From an uncultured Bacteroidales bacterium (lineage in GTDB: Bacteria > Bacteroidota > Bacteroidia > Bacteroidales > WCHB1-69), in contig CALAVA010000073.1 in assembly GCA_937892025.1 (NCBI GenBank), positions 1-5,731 on the forward strand: DNA of 5,731 nt, written 5' to 3'. Shown here one piece after another: positions 1 to 5,537 of the stretch. The notes under the pieces are model-generated. The model had not been told where the DNA came from and made no database searches. It saw only the letters and a program-made list of their open reading frames with translations. The position numbers and the translations under genes are program-made. The stretch's first letter is position 1, and every line of letters begins with the position of its first letter.

Positions 1-1137
1 ATTGTTGTCAACCTTGCCCATATAGGAATTTTCCCAAGTGGTCTTTGTAGTCGTTCCAATCTCATCAAGCGTTCGGATAACCCTGTTCTTGCTGAAATTG
101 TAATTTCTATCAGATGAATAAGTATGAAGCGAGTTAATATCCTGCTCTACCTTAATATCACCACTTGCGGAAGTTGAAAGAAGGAATTTTCCGTTGCCCA
201 ATGCGGTCTTAATCTGTGAATCGGTAAGTTCACCAACAATAGAAGTTGCACCTGTGATTTTCTTTGCCGTGTTGCTTTCGTTGAAGTTAGCACCTGCGGT
301 CATTCCTGCAACAATGGCGGTGAATTCTTCCTTAGTCCAAGTAACGCCATCAATCACCGCACCGCTGATTGAGTTGATGATTCCCTCGTAATCCGCACCG
401 TCATAATCAGCCACAACACCCTGCACATATCTACCTTCACTATCACGGCATTGCTCAATGAATGTTTGAATTGAAAATTTAATGCTTGATTCTGAACTAA
501 GGCAAGCCATAGTCTGCCATTTTGCTTTGGCAAGCAAGTTCAAGAATGATGGATAATAAGTCGCCTCAACGGCAACTCCATTTGTTCCACCCGTAAGGCT
601 AGTTCCAGCGGTTTCCTCAAGCGTTCCTTCTTCTGCAATACTAAAATCAACATAATCGTTCGATTCAAGTTCGTTTGCAGTTAAGATAACTTGTTTATCA
701 ACCTGTGAACCATTAAGATATGTAATAACAGTCCAAAGATTTGTACTTGTGTCTTGACTGATTGCAATAATGATTGAATTTCCAAGCGTTCCAAAATACT
801 TTGCGGTAGCAATGATATTTCCGATTGTTGCGGTTGCTTTTACACCACCGCTATCGGCACGATACACCAACGCTTTATAACAATAGGATAATGCACCTGC
901 AAGCAATTTTGATTCATCATCAAAAGCCGTGAATCCGACCAACTTCTTGCTAGTTCCGTCAAGCAAATCACTTGAAAGAACTTCAATCAATTTGTCGGTA
1001 GCACCCCAATTCAAAGACAACGGAATCGCAACAATTCCCCTATCACCAACTGTCATGGACGGTTTTGGCACTGCCTTAAAATTGATGTAAGCACCAGGTC
1101 TTACTTTGTTCTGACTAAGCCATGTTCCACCTGCCAT
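1..1137 (-). CDS. Phage tail sheath protein, XkdK/PBSX type (3' end cut off by window)
   Basis: This gene encodes the contractile sheath subunit that polymerises around the tail tube and shortens on host binding. I translated it by hand from ATG at 1137: the frame stays open for 379 codons to base 1 without a stop, so the C-terminus is missing (related sheaths are roughly 430-470 residues, from memory). The N-terminus MAGGTWLSQNKVRPGAYINF is the hallmark opening of PBSX XkdK and clostridial diffocin-type sheaths. A beta-rich insert spans about residues 95-180 and ends at the family motif LTGGTNG (182-187). The end FSKNRVIRTLDEI (348-360) followed by YMGKVDNN (372-379) matches the conserved C-terminal region of the family. 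The start is fixed by GGAGG at 1148-1144, six bases upstream and inside the end of the preceding gene. A headless contractile bacteriocin is unlikely because capsid genes lie upstream. Confidence 0.95.
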   Translation of the reverse strand, partial: MAGGTWLSQNKVRPGAYINFKAVPKPSMTVGDRGIVAIPLSLNWGATDKLIEVLSSDLLDGTSKKLVGFTAFDDESKLLAGALSYCYKALVYRADSGGVKATATIGNIIATAKYFGTLGNSIIIAISQDTSTNLWTVITYLNGSQVDKQVILTANELESNDYVDFSIAEEGTLEETAGTSLTGGTNGVAVEATYYPSFLNLLAKAKWQTMACLSSESSIKFSIQTFIEQCRDSEGRYVQGVVADYDGADYEGIINSISGAVIDGVTWTKEEFTAIVAGMTAGANFNESNTAKKITGATSIVGELTDSQIKTALGNGKFLLSTSASGDIKVEQDINSLHTYSSDRNYNFSKNRVIRTLDEIGTTTKTTWENSYMGKVDNN

Positions 1138-1138
1138 A

Positions 1139-1405
1139 TTATTCCTCCGCTTTAACGAATTTTTTATTAAAATCATCAGCAGTCCATACACTTATGTTCC
1201 CCGATGAATCCTTGACAATATAATTGTTTTTCTGCACTGAAAGTTTTTCACCATTTGCGCCAGTAACAATTCCGCTCAAAGTCCTATTTTTTACATAATA
1301 TGAAACATCGGCGTACCCAAGCCACAAATAGATAGGTTTTAAATTATCAAATATAAATTTCATTGCCTCTACTGTTTCAGTAACTGTATTGTATTTAGTT
1401 GCCAT
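1139..1405 (-). CDS. Small phage protein of unknown function between tail terminator and sheath
   Basis: An 88-residue protein whose function I do not recognise. Its ATG lies within the end of the tail terminator gene (11-nt overlap), with GAGGTG at 1418-1413 as ribosome binding site, and its last codons carry the sheath's GGAGG, so it is clearly expressed as part of the tail operon. The sequence runs: VEAMKFIFDNLKPIYLWLG (12-30), then two short beta-like stretches, then GEKLSVQKNNYIVKDSSG (53-70), and an acidic/basic tail with DDFNKKF (77-83). This pattern, an amphipathic helix followed by a 'we-hold-it-as-YI(V/I)K-x-x-x-G ... F-x-K-x-F' hairpin, resembles the small phage proteins that carry a PGDYIIKG-like motif and end in DxFxxxY/F. 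That resemblance is by eye only. There is no signal peptide or membrane segment. It could be a tail assembly or a moron-type accessory protein. Confidence 0.8.
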   Translation of the reverse strand: MATKYNTVTETVEAMKFIFDNLKPIYLWLGYADVSYYVKNRTLSGIVTGANGEKLSVQKNNYIVKDSSGNISVWTADDFNKKFVKAEE

Positions 1406-1847
1406 TCATTTTCACCTCAACTTGTAATTTATTTATTTTAGTTGTTTCTTCATCAGAAACAGCCTTAACAAGAGCGTTAAGAGTGCAGAAAAAATGCAAT
1501 ACGCCATCAACCTTTTCTGCGCTTTTATCAGTACATCGAATTTTGTTTTCACCAAATTCTATGATATTAAAACCCCGCATGAGTTTAAGGCTCATATTGT
1601 CCAAATCCTGCTCTAACTTTAGGTCAGTGCTTGGGTCTGAAGCAACCCTATATCTAATTGTCATAGAATAAGACATTAGGTGATAATTTTTACGCTCTTC
1701 AGTGTCTGTGAGTGTAATTTGGTATACAAAAAAATGAGGATATTCGGGTGTTGTTTTTGCCTCTTTGTAGACAGAGATATTTGGTGCTATTTCAAGAAGT
1801 CGCTGAACAATCGCTTGTTTAACATCTTCGCTTTTTAATTCTGTCAT
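1395..1847 (-). CDS. Phage tail terminator protein, XkdJ/YqbJ-like
   Basis: A 150-residue protein that most likely forms the ring at the head-proximal end of the tail, stopping tube and sheath polymerisation and joining the tail to the neck. Features that fit the PBSX XkdJ / skin YqbJ family (annotated as DUF6838 or phage tail terminator, from memory) are the N-terminal helix ending in IAPNISVYKEAK (20-31), the P-x-FFVYQI strand (37-43), the F/M-x-IRYRV strand (62-68), a central helix LKLEQDLDNMSLKLMRG (76-92) and the near-signature VDGVLHFFCTLN (113-124). Position after the gp10-like gene and before the sheath is exactly that of xkdJ/yqbJ. The start overlaps the upstream stop as ATGA (1847-1844), and the local Shine-Dalgarno is weak, so translation is probably coupled. 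The C-terminal 15 residues are polar and may be disordered. Confidence 0.85.
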   Translation of the reverse strand: MTELKSEDVKQAIVQRLLEIAPNISVYKEAKTTPEYPHFFVYQITLTDTEERKNYHLMSYSMTIRYRVASDPSTDLKLEQDLDNMSLKLMRGFNIIEFGENKIRCTDKSAEKVDGVLHFFCTLNALVKAVSDEETTKINKLQVEVKMNGN

Positions 1848-2254
1848 GTTACCAACCTATGTTCTATACAGAACTTCTTGAATTCCATTTGGTATCTTAA
1901 AGGAATCTGTTTACGAATTTCATCAATTGAAATCTTCAGCATGAACCTTCCCTCATACCAACCAACCTCAGAACCACCAGCAACGATTCTGTGCCCATAT
2001 TCAATTTCAGTAGCATATTCCATTCCATTAAGAATTTCTACTGAAATATTTTTACCCTCACCATGCACTTCACCTAGTTCCCAACTGCGTTTGAGTTCAC
2101 CTGTGTCAACTGGTGTTCTAGGTTTTACCCTTGCTAAAATCCTTTCAGCCATCTCCAAAAGGAATTTCCGCAGGAATTTATTAAAATCTTTTTTCATTAC
2201 AGTAATAGATGAAACATAGGCACTCAACTCTTTATAGTCAACACTGAATGCCAT
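1844..2254 (-). CDS. HK97 gp10-like neck/tail-completion protein (XkdI/YqbI-like)
   Basis: A 136-residue minor structural protein of the HK97-gp10 type, placed at the head-tail junction. The family signature is plain: an N-terminal amphipathic helix containing FLLEMAERILARVKPRTPVDTGELKRSW split across residues 31-58, where TPVDTGELKRSW (47-58) is the hallmark, followed by EYATEIEYGHR (79-89), and a late segment GWYEGRFMLKISIDEI (98-113) with the common G-x-FML-x-x-S-x-x-E pattern. Its length is typical. The gene starts in a TAATG overlap (stop of the upstream gene at 2256-2254, ATG at 2254) and ends in an ATGA overlap with the tail terminator gene, so it is embedded in a coupled neck operon. 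Gene order matches xkdI/yqbI of the B. subtilis PBSX and skin elements. The exact contact it makes in the neck cannot be told from sequence. Confidence 0.92.
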   Translation of the reverse strand: MAFSVDYKELSAYVSSITVMKKDFNKFLRKFLLEMAERILARVKPRTPVDTGELKRSWELGEVHGEGKNISVEILNGMEYATEIEYGHRIVAGGSEVGWYEGRFMLKISIDEIRKQIPLRYQMEFKKFCIEHRLVT

Positions 2255-3216
2255 TAGTCATACCACCCTGTAACATAAGAATTTCTTTCATCTTCTGTCG
2301 GTGTAAATTCAGTTGCCGTGAAAGTAACCTTATTGTTTTCAGCACCGATAATTTCATCAACCTGAACAAAAATGTTTCTAGGAATAAGAACCAATTTTGC
2401 TCCCACTTTAATTGATAAGGATTTCCCATTGTCCTCGTGAGTCCACTTTACATTATCGCAAGTGATTGTAAATGTTTCCTCAGATTCTGAAATGGAATCA
2501 ATATCAATCTTTTTATATTGATGATAGCCATTTGCTAAACTGCCGTCATCTTTGGTGTATAACCCTTTGACTAAAAATCTTGCCATATTTGGTGTTTCTG
2601 ACACCGTATAGACAAAATCTATAGTGTATTCAACATTTTTTACATCTGCAATATAAACCGTTGCAGATTCTTGTTTCTCGCCATTTATAACACAATATTC
2701 AGCAAAATAACCCTCAATTACTGGGGCATTTATACTAAATACATTTCCAACTTCAATTGTTTTCTTAATAGAATCCTGAATGGGAATTCCGCTTGAAAGA
2801 TAGTTGATTGTAATTGTTGCAGGATTTTTTGGTGGTACAGGTGTTGGCTCTTCAGATTCAGTTGCAGACATAGTCATTAAAACTTTTTTTCTGCCCTCTG
2901 ATACTATTGGATTACCGCACCTGCCACTATAAGTTTTAAGCAAGTTGCCTTCACTATCCACTCTTTTTGCAACAATAAAATCATTGTTTTGAATATCTAC
3001 CCATAATGGCATATGGACATTTATGCTTTGGATTATCGGCTTGGTGTCAACAGTCGTTGGGTCAGGATTGTCGGTTGACGCAAAAGCAATATGGCAAGGT
3101 ACGTTTGAATACATTTCTTGCAAATTGCTCCCGACATCTCTTTTAATGTCTAAAAAGTCTGAATCAAACATTTCTGACATTATGCTTCCAATCTGCCCAA
3201 AGTTAAACCCACTCAT
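2254..3216 (-). CDS. Head-closure (YqbH/XkdH-like) protein with MucBP-like and extra C-terminal domains
   Basis: A 320-residue protein in the slot normally held by the roughly 120-residue head-closure/stopper protein of the YqbH/XkdH type (DUF3599, from memory). Residues 1-115 look like that core: NVPCHIAF (38-45), PIIQSINVHMPLWVDIQNND (60-79) and YSGRCGNPIVSEGRKKVLM (96-114). A proline-rich linker EEPTPVPPKNP (122-132) leads to residues 133-204, a beta-rich stretch with ATITINYL, a KTIEVGNVF strand, IEGYFAEY and a closing YTIDFVYT, the pattern of a MucBP-like or similar beta-grasp surface repeat. Residues 211-320 form a third, unrecognised beta-rich part starting MARFLVKG. The start uses an ATGA overlap with the connector gene (3216-3213) with only weak Shine-Dalgarno pairing. 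The core presumably closes the connector; the added domains may project from the neck. The domain reading of 133-320 is inference. Confidence 0.75.
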   Translation of the reverse strand: MSGFNFGQIGSIMSEMFDSDFLDIKRDVGSNLQEMYSNVPCHIAFASTDNPDPTTVDTKPIIQSINVHMPLWVDIQNNDFIVAKRVDSEGNLLKTYSGRCGNPIVSEGRKKVLMTMSATESEEPTPVPPKNPATITINYLSSGIPIQDSIKKTIEVGNVFSINAPVIEGYFAEYCVINGEKQESATVYIADVKNVEYTIDFVYTVSETPNMARFLVKGLYTKDDGSLANGYHQYKKIDIDSISESEETFTITCDNVKWTHEDNGKSLSIKVGAKLVLIPRNIFVQVDEIIGAENNKVTFTATEFTPTEDERNSYVTGWYD

Positions 3217-3584
3217 ACCCTGTACAACTTCCTATAGCGTTTTAATTCTTGTATCCTAGTTATTCTATCCTCAATGTCGGTTTTTATTTCACTTCCATTT
3301 GTAAATGAAACACTCCGCCCATCTTCTGAAATACTAGAAACATTGCCTACAACACTGTTAGTAGCATTGCTTTTCAGATTATCACGGTATGAATCCGCAA
3401 CCATTTGGCACAAGGTATAGTTTAAGGCTGACGGCAATTCACTGATATTGCAGTAATTGAGAATTTCATTAGTCGTTATCTCAATGTATAACTGGAGGAT
3501 TTCATCAGTTTTACCGTCTGAAATTCCCAATAACAGTTTCACATTTGACAAATAATCAAATTCCGTTTCATTGCCGTCAGCCAT
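3213..3584 (-). CDS. gp6-like head-tail connector protein
   Basis: A 123-residue protein of the HK97 gp6 / SPP1 gp15 type, which forms a ring under the portal and extends the DNA exit channel. Seen: LLLGISDGKTDEILQLYIE (17-35), a helical run followed by ILNYCNISELPSALNYTL (41-58), then MVADSYRDNL (61-70). The 'L-G-I-x-D ... D-E-x-L ... YI ... I-x-x-Y-C-N-I-x-E-L-P' pattern is characteristic of this family. A short beta hairpin with SISEDGRSVSFTNG (84-97) follows, and a basic C-terminus (RIQELKRYRKLYRV, 110-123) resembles the 'L..YRKL' end of homologues. It starts 5 bases after the preceding gene, with AAGG at 3598-3595 as ribosome binding site, and overlaps the head-closure gene by ATGA, which fits physical assembly order. 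Length is normal for the family (about 100-130 residues). Confidence 0.88.
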   Translation of the reverse strand: MADGNETEFDYLSNVKLLLGISDGKTDEILQLYIEITTNEILNYCNISELPSALNYTLCQMVADSYRDNLKSNATNSVVGNVSSISEDGRSVSFTNGSEIKTDIEDRITRIQELKRYRKLYRV

Positions 3585-3589
3585 TTTCG

Positions 3590-3784
3590 CTATTCCTTTT
3601 TCTTCTTTTTCAGTTTTTCAGCGTCAGTCTTTTTTGTTGCCGAAACGGCAACAATCGGCTCTGACACTTCAACCTTTTCAGCAGGCTCAGTTTCTTTCAC
3701 TTCAACTTTAGCACTTGAATTTTCAAGTGCCTTTGCCTCCGCTTTCATTCTAGCCCGCATTGCGTTGAATGAACTCAAACCCAT
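3590..3784 (-). CDS. Small charged low-complexity protein following the capsid gene
   Basis: A 64-residue protein of unknown function. The N-terminus MGLSSFNAMRARMKAEAKA is helical, and the remainder is rich in Glu, Lys and Val, with a repeated VEV/EKVEV pattern (27-44) and a very basic end, KLKKKKKE (57-64). No membrane segment, cysteine or catalytic motif is present. Short proteins beginning M-x-x-SSFN-x-x-R followed by a charged, disordered tail are common in phage head modules next to the coat gene, but I know of no established role for them. It starts 11 bases after the capsid stop with AAGGCGGTGA (3797-3788) as a good ribosome binding site, and ends 5 bases before the connector gene, so it is a genuine operon member rather than a shadow frame. 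A nucleic-acid-binding or capsid-lining role for the Lys-rich end is only a guess. Confidence 0.75.
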   Translation of the reverse strand: MGLSSFNAMRARMKAEAKALENSSAKVEVKETEPAEKVEVSEPIVAVSATKKTDAEKLKKKKKE

Positions 3785-3795
3785 ACTTCACCGCC

Positions 3796-4764
3796 TTACA
3801 GTGTATGCACAAGTTTAACCATGCCGATTTTCTTGATGTCTGAAACACGATTCCAGTTTGTGCCAGTCGCAAGTTCTGCATCGCTAGGCGTAGCACCTGT
3901 GATGTTAGCACCACCAATCCAAGAAATTCCCTTCGGGTGAAGAACTTTTGCCTGACGGTTAATAAGATAATCGGTAGAACCAAGTGAATCACGGTCTGTT
4001 TCAACGCTTGTAAGTGATACTGGAGTTCCCATACCACGCTGAATAGCACCACGAGCAAGCAGGTAAGTTGTATATTTTGGAGTAGTTCCGCTTGTATCAA
4101 CTGGAGCAGAATCATCACATACAACACGATAACCCAGATATGTAGGTATCTGAATCTTGCTTTCTGCAACTGGAATGAACTGAATTACATTCTGTTTCTG
4201 CAATTCAGTGAATGTTGCTGAGTGCATATAAATCATTGTAAGCAAATCGCTTGCATCGCCCATCAACTGTTTAGCGTCAAGAACCGCATTAGCAGAAATC
4301 TTTGGGTCTGTTGCACTTGTAATATCAGAAACAAGTCCTGACATATTTGAAGCACTGAATACACCGTTGAGGATTGACATAATGTTTTTCTTTTCATCAC
4401 GAACCCACCAATCAGCAACACGCTCTGCAATAACACGCATAGGGTCATCACCTGCCAAAGCACCTGCAAGTTCATGAGCACCCCAAGCATTAGCACGAAT
4501 GAGCAAGGTTGCAAGTTCAGATTTACTTGTGATATTGCTAACTGTGATAGGGTTAGTATCATCAAGAACCTGCGAATTACCACTAAGGTCATTCCATTTT
4601 GGCATTGTAAGAATTGTACCACCGCCAGTAATAAGGCGGTTAAGTTCCGCATTATTCTCTACAACACCTGCATTCATAATTTCGCTTTTTTCAGTAGTCT
4701 TATCAATAACATACTGAGCAAACAATTCAGGCTGAATAACATCAGCAATCTTTGTGTAAGCCAT
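3796..4764 (-). CDS. Major capsid (coat) protein
   Basis: A 322-residue coat protein, the HK97-fold shell subunit. Family landmarks, in order: the opening MAYTKIADVIQPELFAQYV (1-19); GGGTILTMPKWNDLSG (47-62), matching the 'GGxTIxMPxWNDLxG' signature; a charged helix with ALAGDDPMRVIAERVADWW (102-120); and HSATFTELQKQNVIQFIP (181-198), then TYLGYRVVCDDS (208-219), matching 'HSxxFxxLQKxNLI ... TYLGxxVIVDD'. HPKGISW (277-283) closes the core. This belongs to the coat family annotated as Gp13-like or simply 'major capsid protein' in many Firmicutes and proteobacterial phages (name from memory), not to the PBSX XkdG type. AGGAG at 4777-4773, eight bases before ATG, gives a strong start as expected for the most abundant virion protein. 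No prohead protease is seen next to it; a separate scaffold gene precedes it. Confidence 0.93.
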   Translation of the reverse strand: MAYTKIADVIQPELFAQYVIDKTTEKSEIMNAGVVENNAELNRLITGGGTILTMPKWNDLSGNSQVLDDTNPITVSNITSKSELATLLIRANAWGAHELAGALAGDDPMRVIAERVADWWVRDEKKNIMSILNGVFSASNMSGLVSDITSATDPKISANAVLDAKQLMGDASDLLTMIYMHSATFTELQKQNVIQFIPVAESKIQIPTYLGYRVVCDDSAPVDTSGTTPKYTTYLLARGAIQRGMGTPVSLTSVETDRDSLGSTDYLINRQAKVLHPKGISWIGGANITGATPSDAELATGTNWNRVSDIKKIGMVKLVHTL

Positions 4765-4772
4765 AATTTAAT

Positions 4773-4777
4773 CTCCT
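4773..4777 (-). promoter_or_regulatory. Strong ribosome binding site of the capsid gene
   Basis: AGGAG inside a longer purine run AAGAGGAGAT (4780-4771), eight bases from the capsid ATG. It lies between the scaffold stop (4786-4784) and the capsid start. With the sheath's GGAGG it is among the best Shine-Dalgarno matches in the window, consistent with high demand for coat subunits. Confidence 0.8.
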
Positions 4778-4783
4778 CTTTTA

Positions 4784-5458
4784 TTACCACGATGGGGCTT
4801 TTCCGTAAACTGCCATATACATTTCACGTGCTTTTTCCCTATCAGTTTTAATTAATTTCCCTTGTTCCGTAAGATTGCCGTTTTTGAATGGATTATCCTC
4901 GATTTGAGGTGTTGACGGCTCATTCAACGGTTTTCCTTTTGGAACGGTCTTTTCTTCAATTTTTGTAAAACTAAGTACTTGTGCTAGTGCTTGTTCAATG
5001 TTTGTGTTTTCATCAACTAAGCCTTTAGCCATTTTTACGTACTTGTCTACATCATTTGAATTCTTACCTGTCAACTGCGATAAAGCACTAATGATAGCGT
5101 CTTTTTCTGCAATCTGACTTTTAAGCAAATTCACTTCACTATTCAGATTTTCAAGATTCTTCGCTTGTTTCTCCGTTTCTGAAAGAGTGTTGTCATAAGC
5201 CTCTTTGAACTTTGCCAACTTGTCTTTTTCATCAGGTTTTAATCCAAGCATAGCAAGTAATTCCTTTTCTGCCTTATTTTTTGCCGAATTAAGAATTCCT
5301 GCACTGTGTCTGTCAAAATCCGCCTGTGTCGCAAATGTCCGATACGGTTTATCTACCGTTGCTTCCACTATTTTTTCCGTTGTCTGTGTATCAACGTTTG
5401 CTTCCACCGTCTTTTCAGTTGTAGGTGTTTCAACTTCCTGTGTTTCAACAGTTTCCAT
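4784..5458 (-). CDS. Capsid scaffolding protein
   Basis: A 224-residue scaffolding protein that would direct coat assembly into procapsids and then leave. Evidence is composition, context and two conserved parts. Residues 1-36 are acidic and repetitive, with two 13-residue tandem copies (11-23 and 24-36). Residues 57-125 form a long charged helix or coiled coil (AEKELLAMLGLKPDEKDKLA, then LSETEKQAKNLENLNSEVNL and LKSQIAEKDAIISALSQL). The C-terminus has NPFKNGNLTEQGKLIKTD (188-205), a widespread scaffold ending 'NP(F/W)K...NLTEQ', followed by a basic/aromatic tail ending GKAPSW, likely the coat-binding part. It sits directly before the coat gene, as scaffolds do, and no protease domain is evident. 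AAGGAG at 5470-5465 is six bases before the ATG. It resembles the DUF4355-type phage scaffolds. Confidence 0.87.
   Translation of the reverse strand: METVETQEVETPTTEKTVEANVDTQTTEKIVEATVDKPYRTFATQADFDRHSAGILNSAKNKAEKELLAMLGLKPDEKDKLAKFKEAYDNTLSETEKQAKNLENLNSEVNLLKSQIAEKDAIISALSQLTGKNSNDVDKYVKMAKGLVDENTNIEQALAQVLSFTKIEEKTVPKGKPLNEPSTPQIEDNPFKNGNLTEQGKLIKTDREKAREMYMAVYGKAPSW
5351..5428 (-). repeat. Tandem 39-nt duplication in the scaffold gene
   Basis: Two adjacent, in-frame 39-nt units (5428-5390 and 5389-5351) encode TPTTEKTVEANVD and TQTTEKIVEATVD. By eye about 30 of 39 bases and 10 of 13 residues agree. The preceding residues (ETVETQEVE) look like a more decayed relative. The units add acidic, Thr-rich, probably disordered sequence at the scaffold N-terminus. 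Confidence 0.8.
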
Positions 5459-5464
5459 TTTTCG

Positions 5465-5470
5465 CTCCTT
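5465..5470 (-). promoter_or_regulatory. Ribosome binding site of the scaffold gene, just below the terminator
   Basis: AAGGAG, six bases upstream of the scaffold ATG (5458). It settles the start codon. It lies only about a dozen bases after the U-tract of the upstream hairpin, so a transcript of the scaffold gene must either read through that hairpin or start inside it. Confidence 0.75.
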
Positions 5471-5481
5471 ATAGGAATTAT

Positions 5482-5517
5482 AAAAAAAAGGTCTATCAAA
5501 CTTAATTGATAGACCTT
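5482..5517 (-). terminator. Intrinsic terminator between the zinc-ribbon and scaffold genes
   Basis: A perfect 12-bp inverted repeat (5517-5506 with 5499-5488, AAGGTCTATCAA and its complement) encloses a 6-nt loop. On the minus strand it runs directly into eight T residues (5489-5482, the first two belonging to the stem). On the plus strand no T-run follows, so it acts in one direction, that of the late genes. It begins 20 bases after the zinc-ribbon stop codon. The stem is fairly AT-rich (4 G/C pairs of 12), so it may be leaky. Position inside the structural operon suggests partial termination or antitermination instead of a true operon end. Confidence 0.85.
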
Positions 5518-5537
5518 AAAGGTACGAATTTGATGAA

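Noticed and set aside
194..391. Plus-strand open frame inside the sheath gene
   Set aside because: It is antisense to a well-supported sheath reading, has no ribosome binding site I can see and no recognisable protein features.
1..1137. Possibility that the sheath belongs to an R-type bacteriocin (diffocin-like)
   Set aside because: Scaffold, coat and connector genes lie immediately upstream in the same operon, which headless bacteriocin clusters lack.
2238..2429. Minus-strand 63-residue frame overlapping the end of the head-closure gene
   Set aside because: It lies in another frame within a continuous coding sequence, lacks a Shine-Dalgarno and has no family features.
3590..3625. A-rich run on the minus strand as a programmed frameshift site fusing the 64-residue protein to the connector
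   Set aside because: The connector has its own start and ribosome binding site and a normal family length, and nothing suggests a fused product is needed.
3750..4652. Two alternative minus-strand frames (3750-4169 and 4263-4652) inside the coat gene
   Set aside because: They are shifted frames of a clear coat protein; their Leu/Val-rich translations reflect the coat gene's codon pattern.
5205..5509. Plus-strand frames with Cys/Phe-rich, membrane-like translations opposite the scaffold gene
   Set aside because: The hydrophobic repeats are the reverse complement of the acidic scaffold repeats; one of them also runs across the terminator hairpin.
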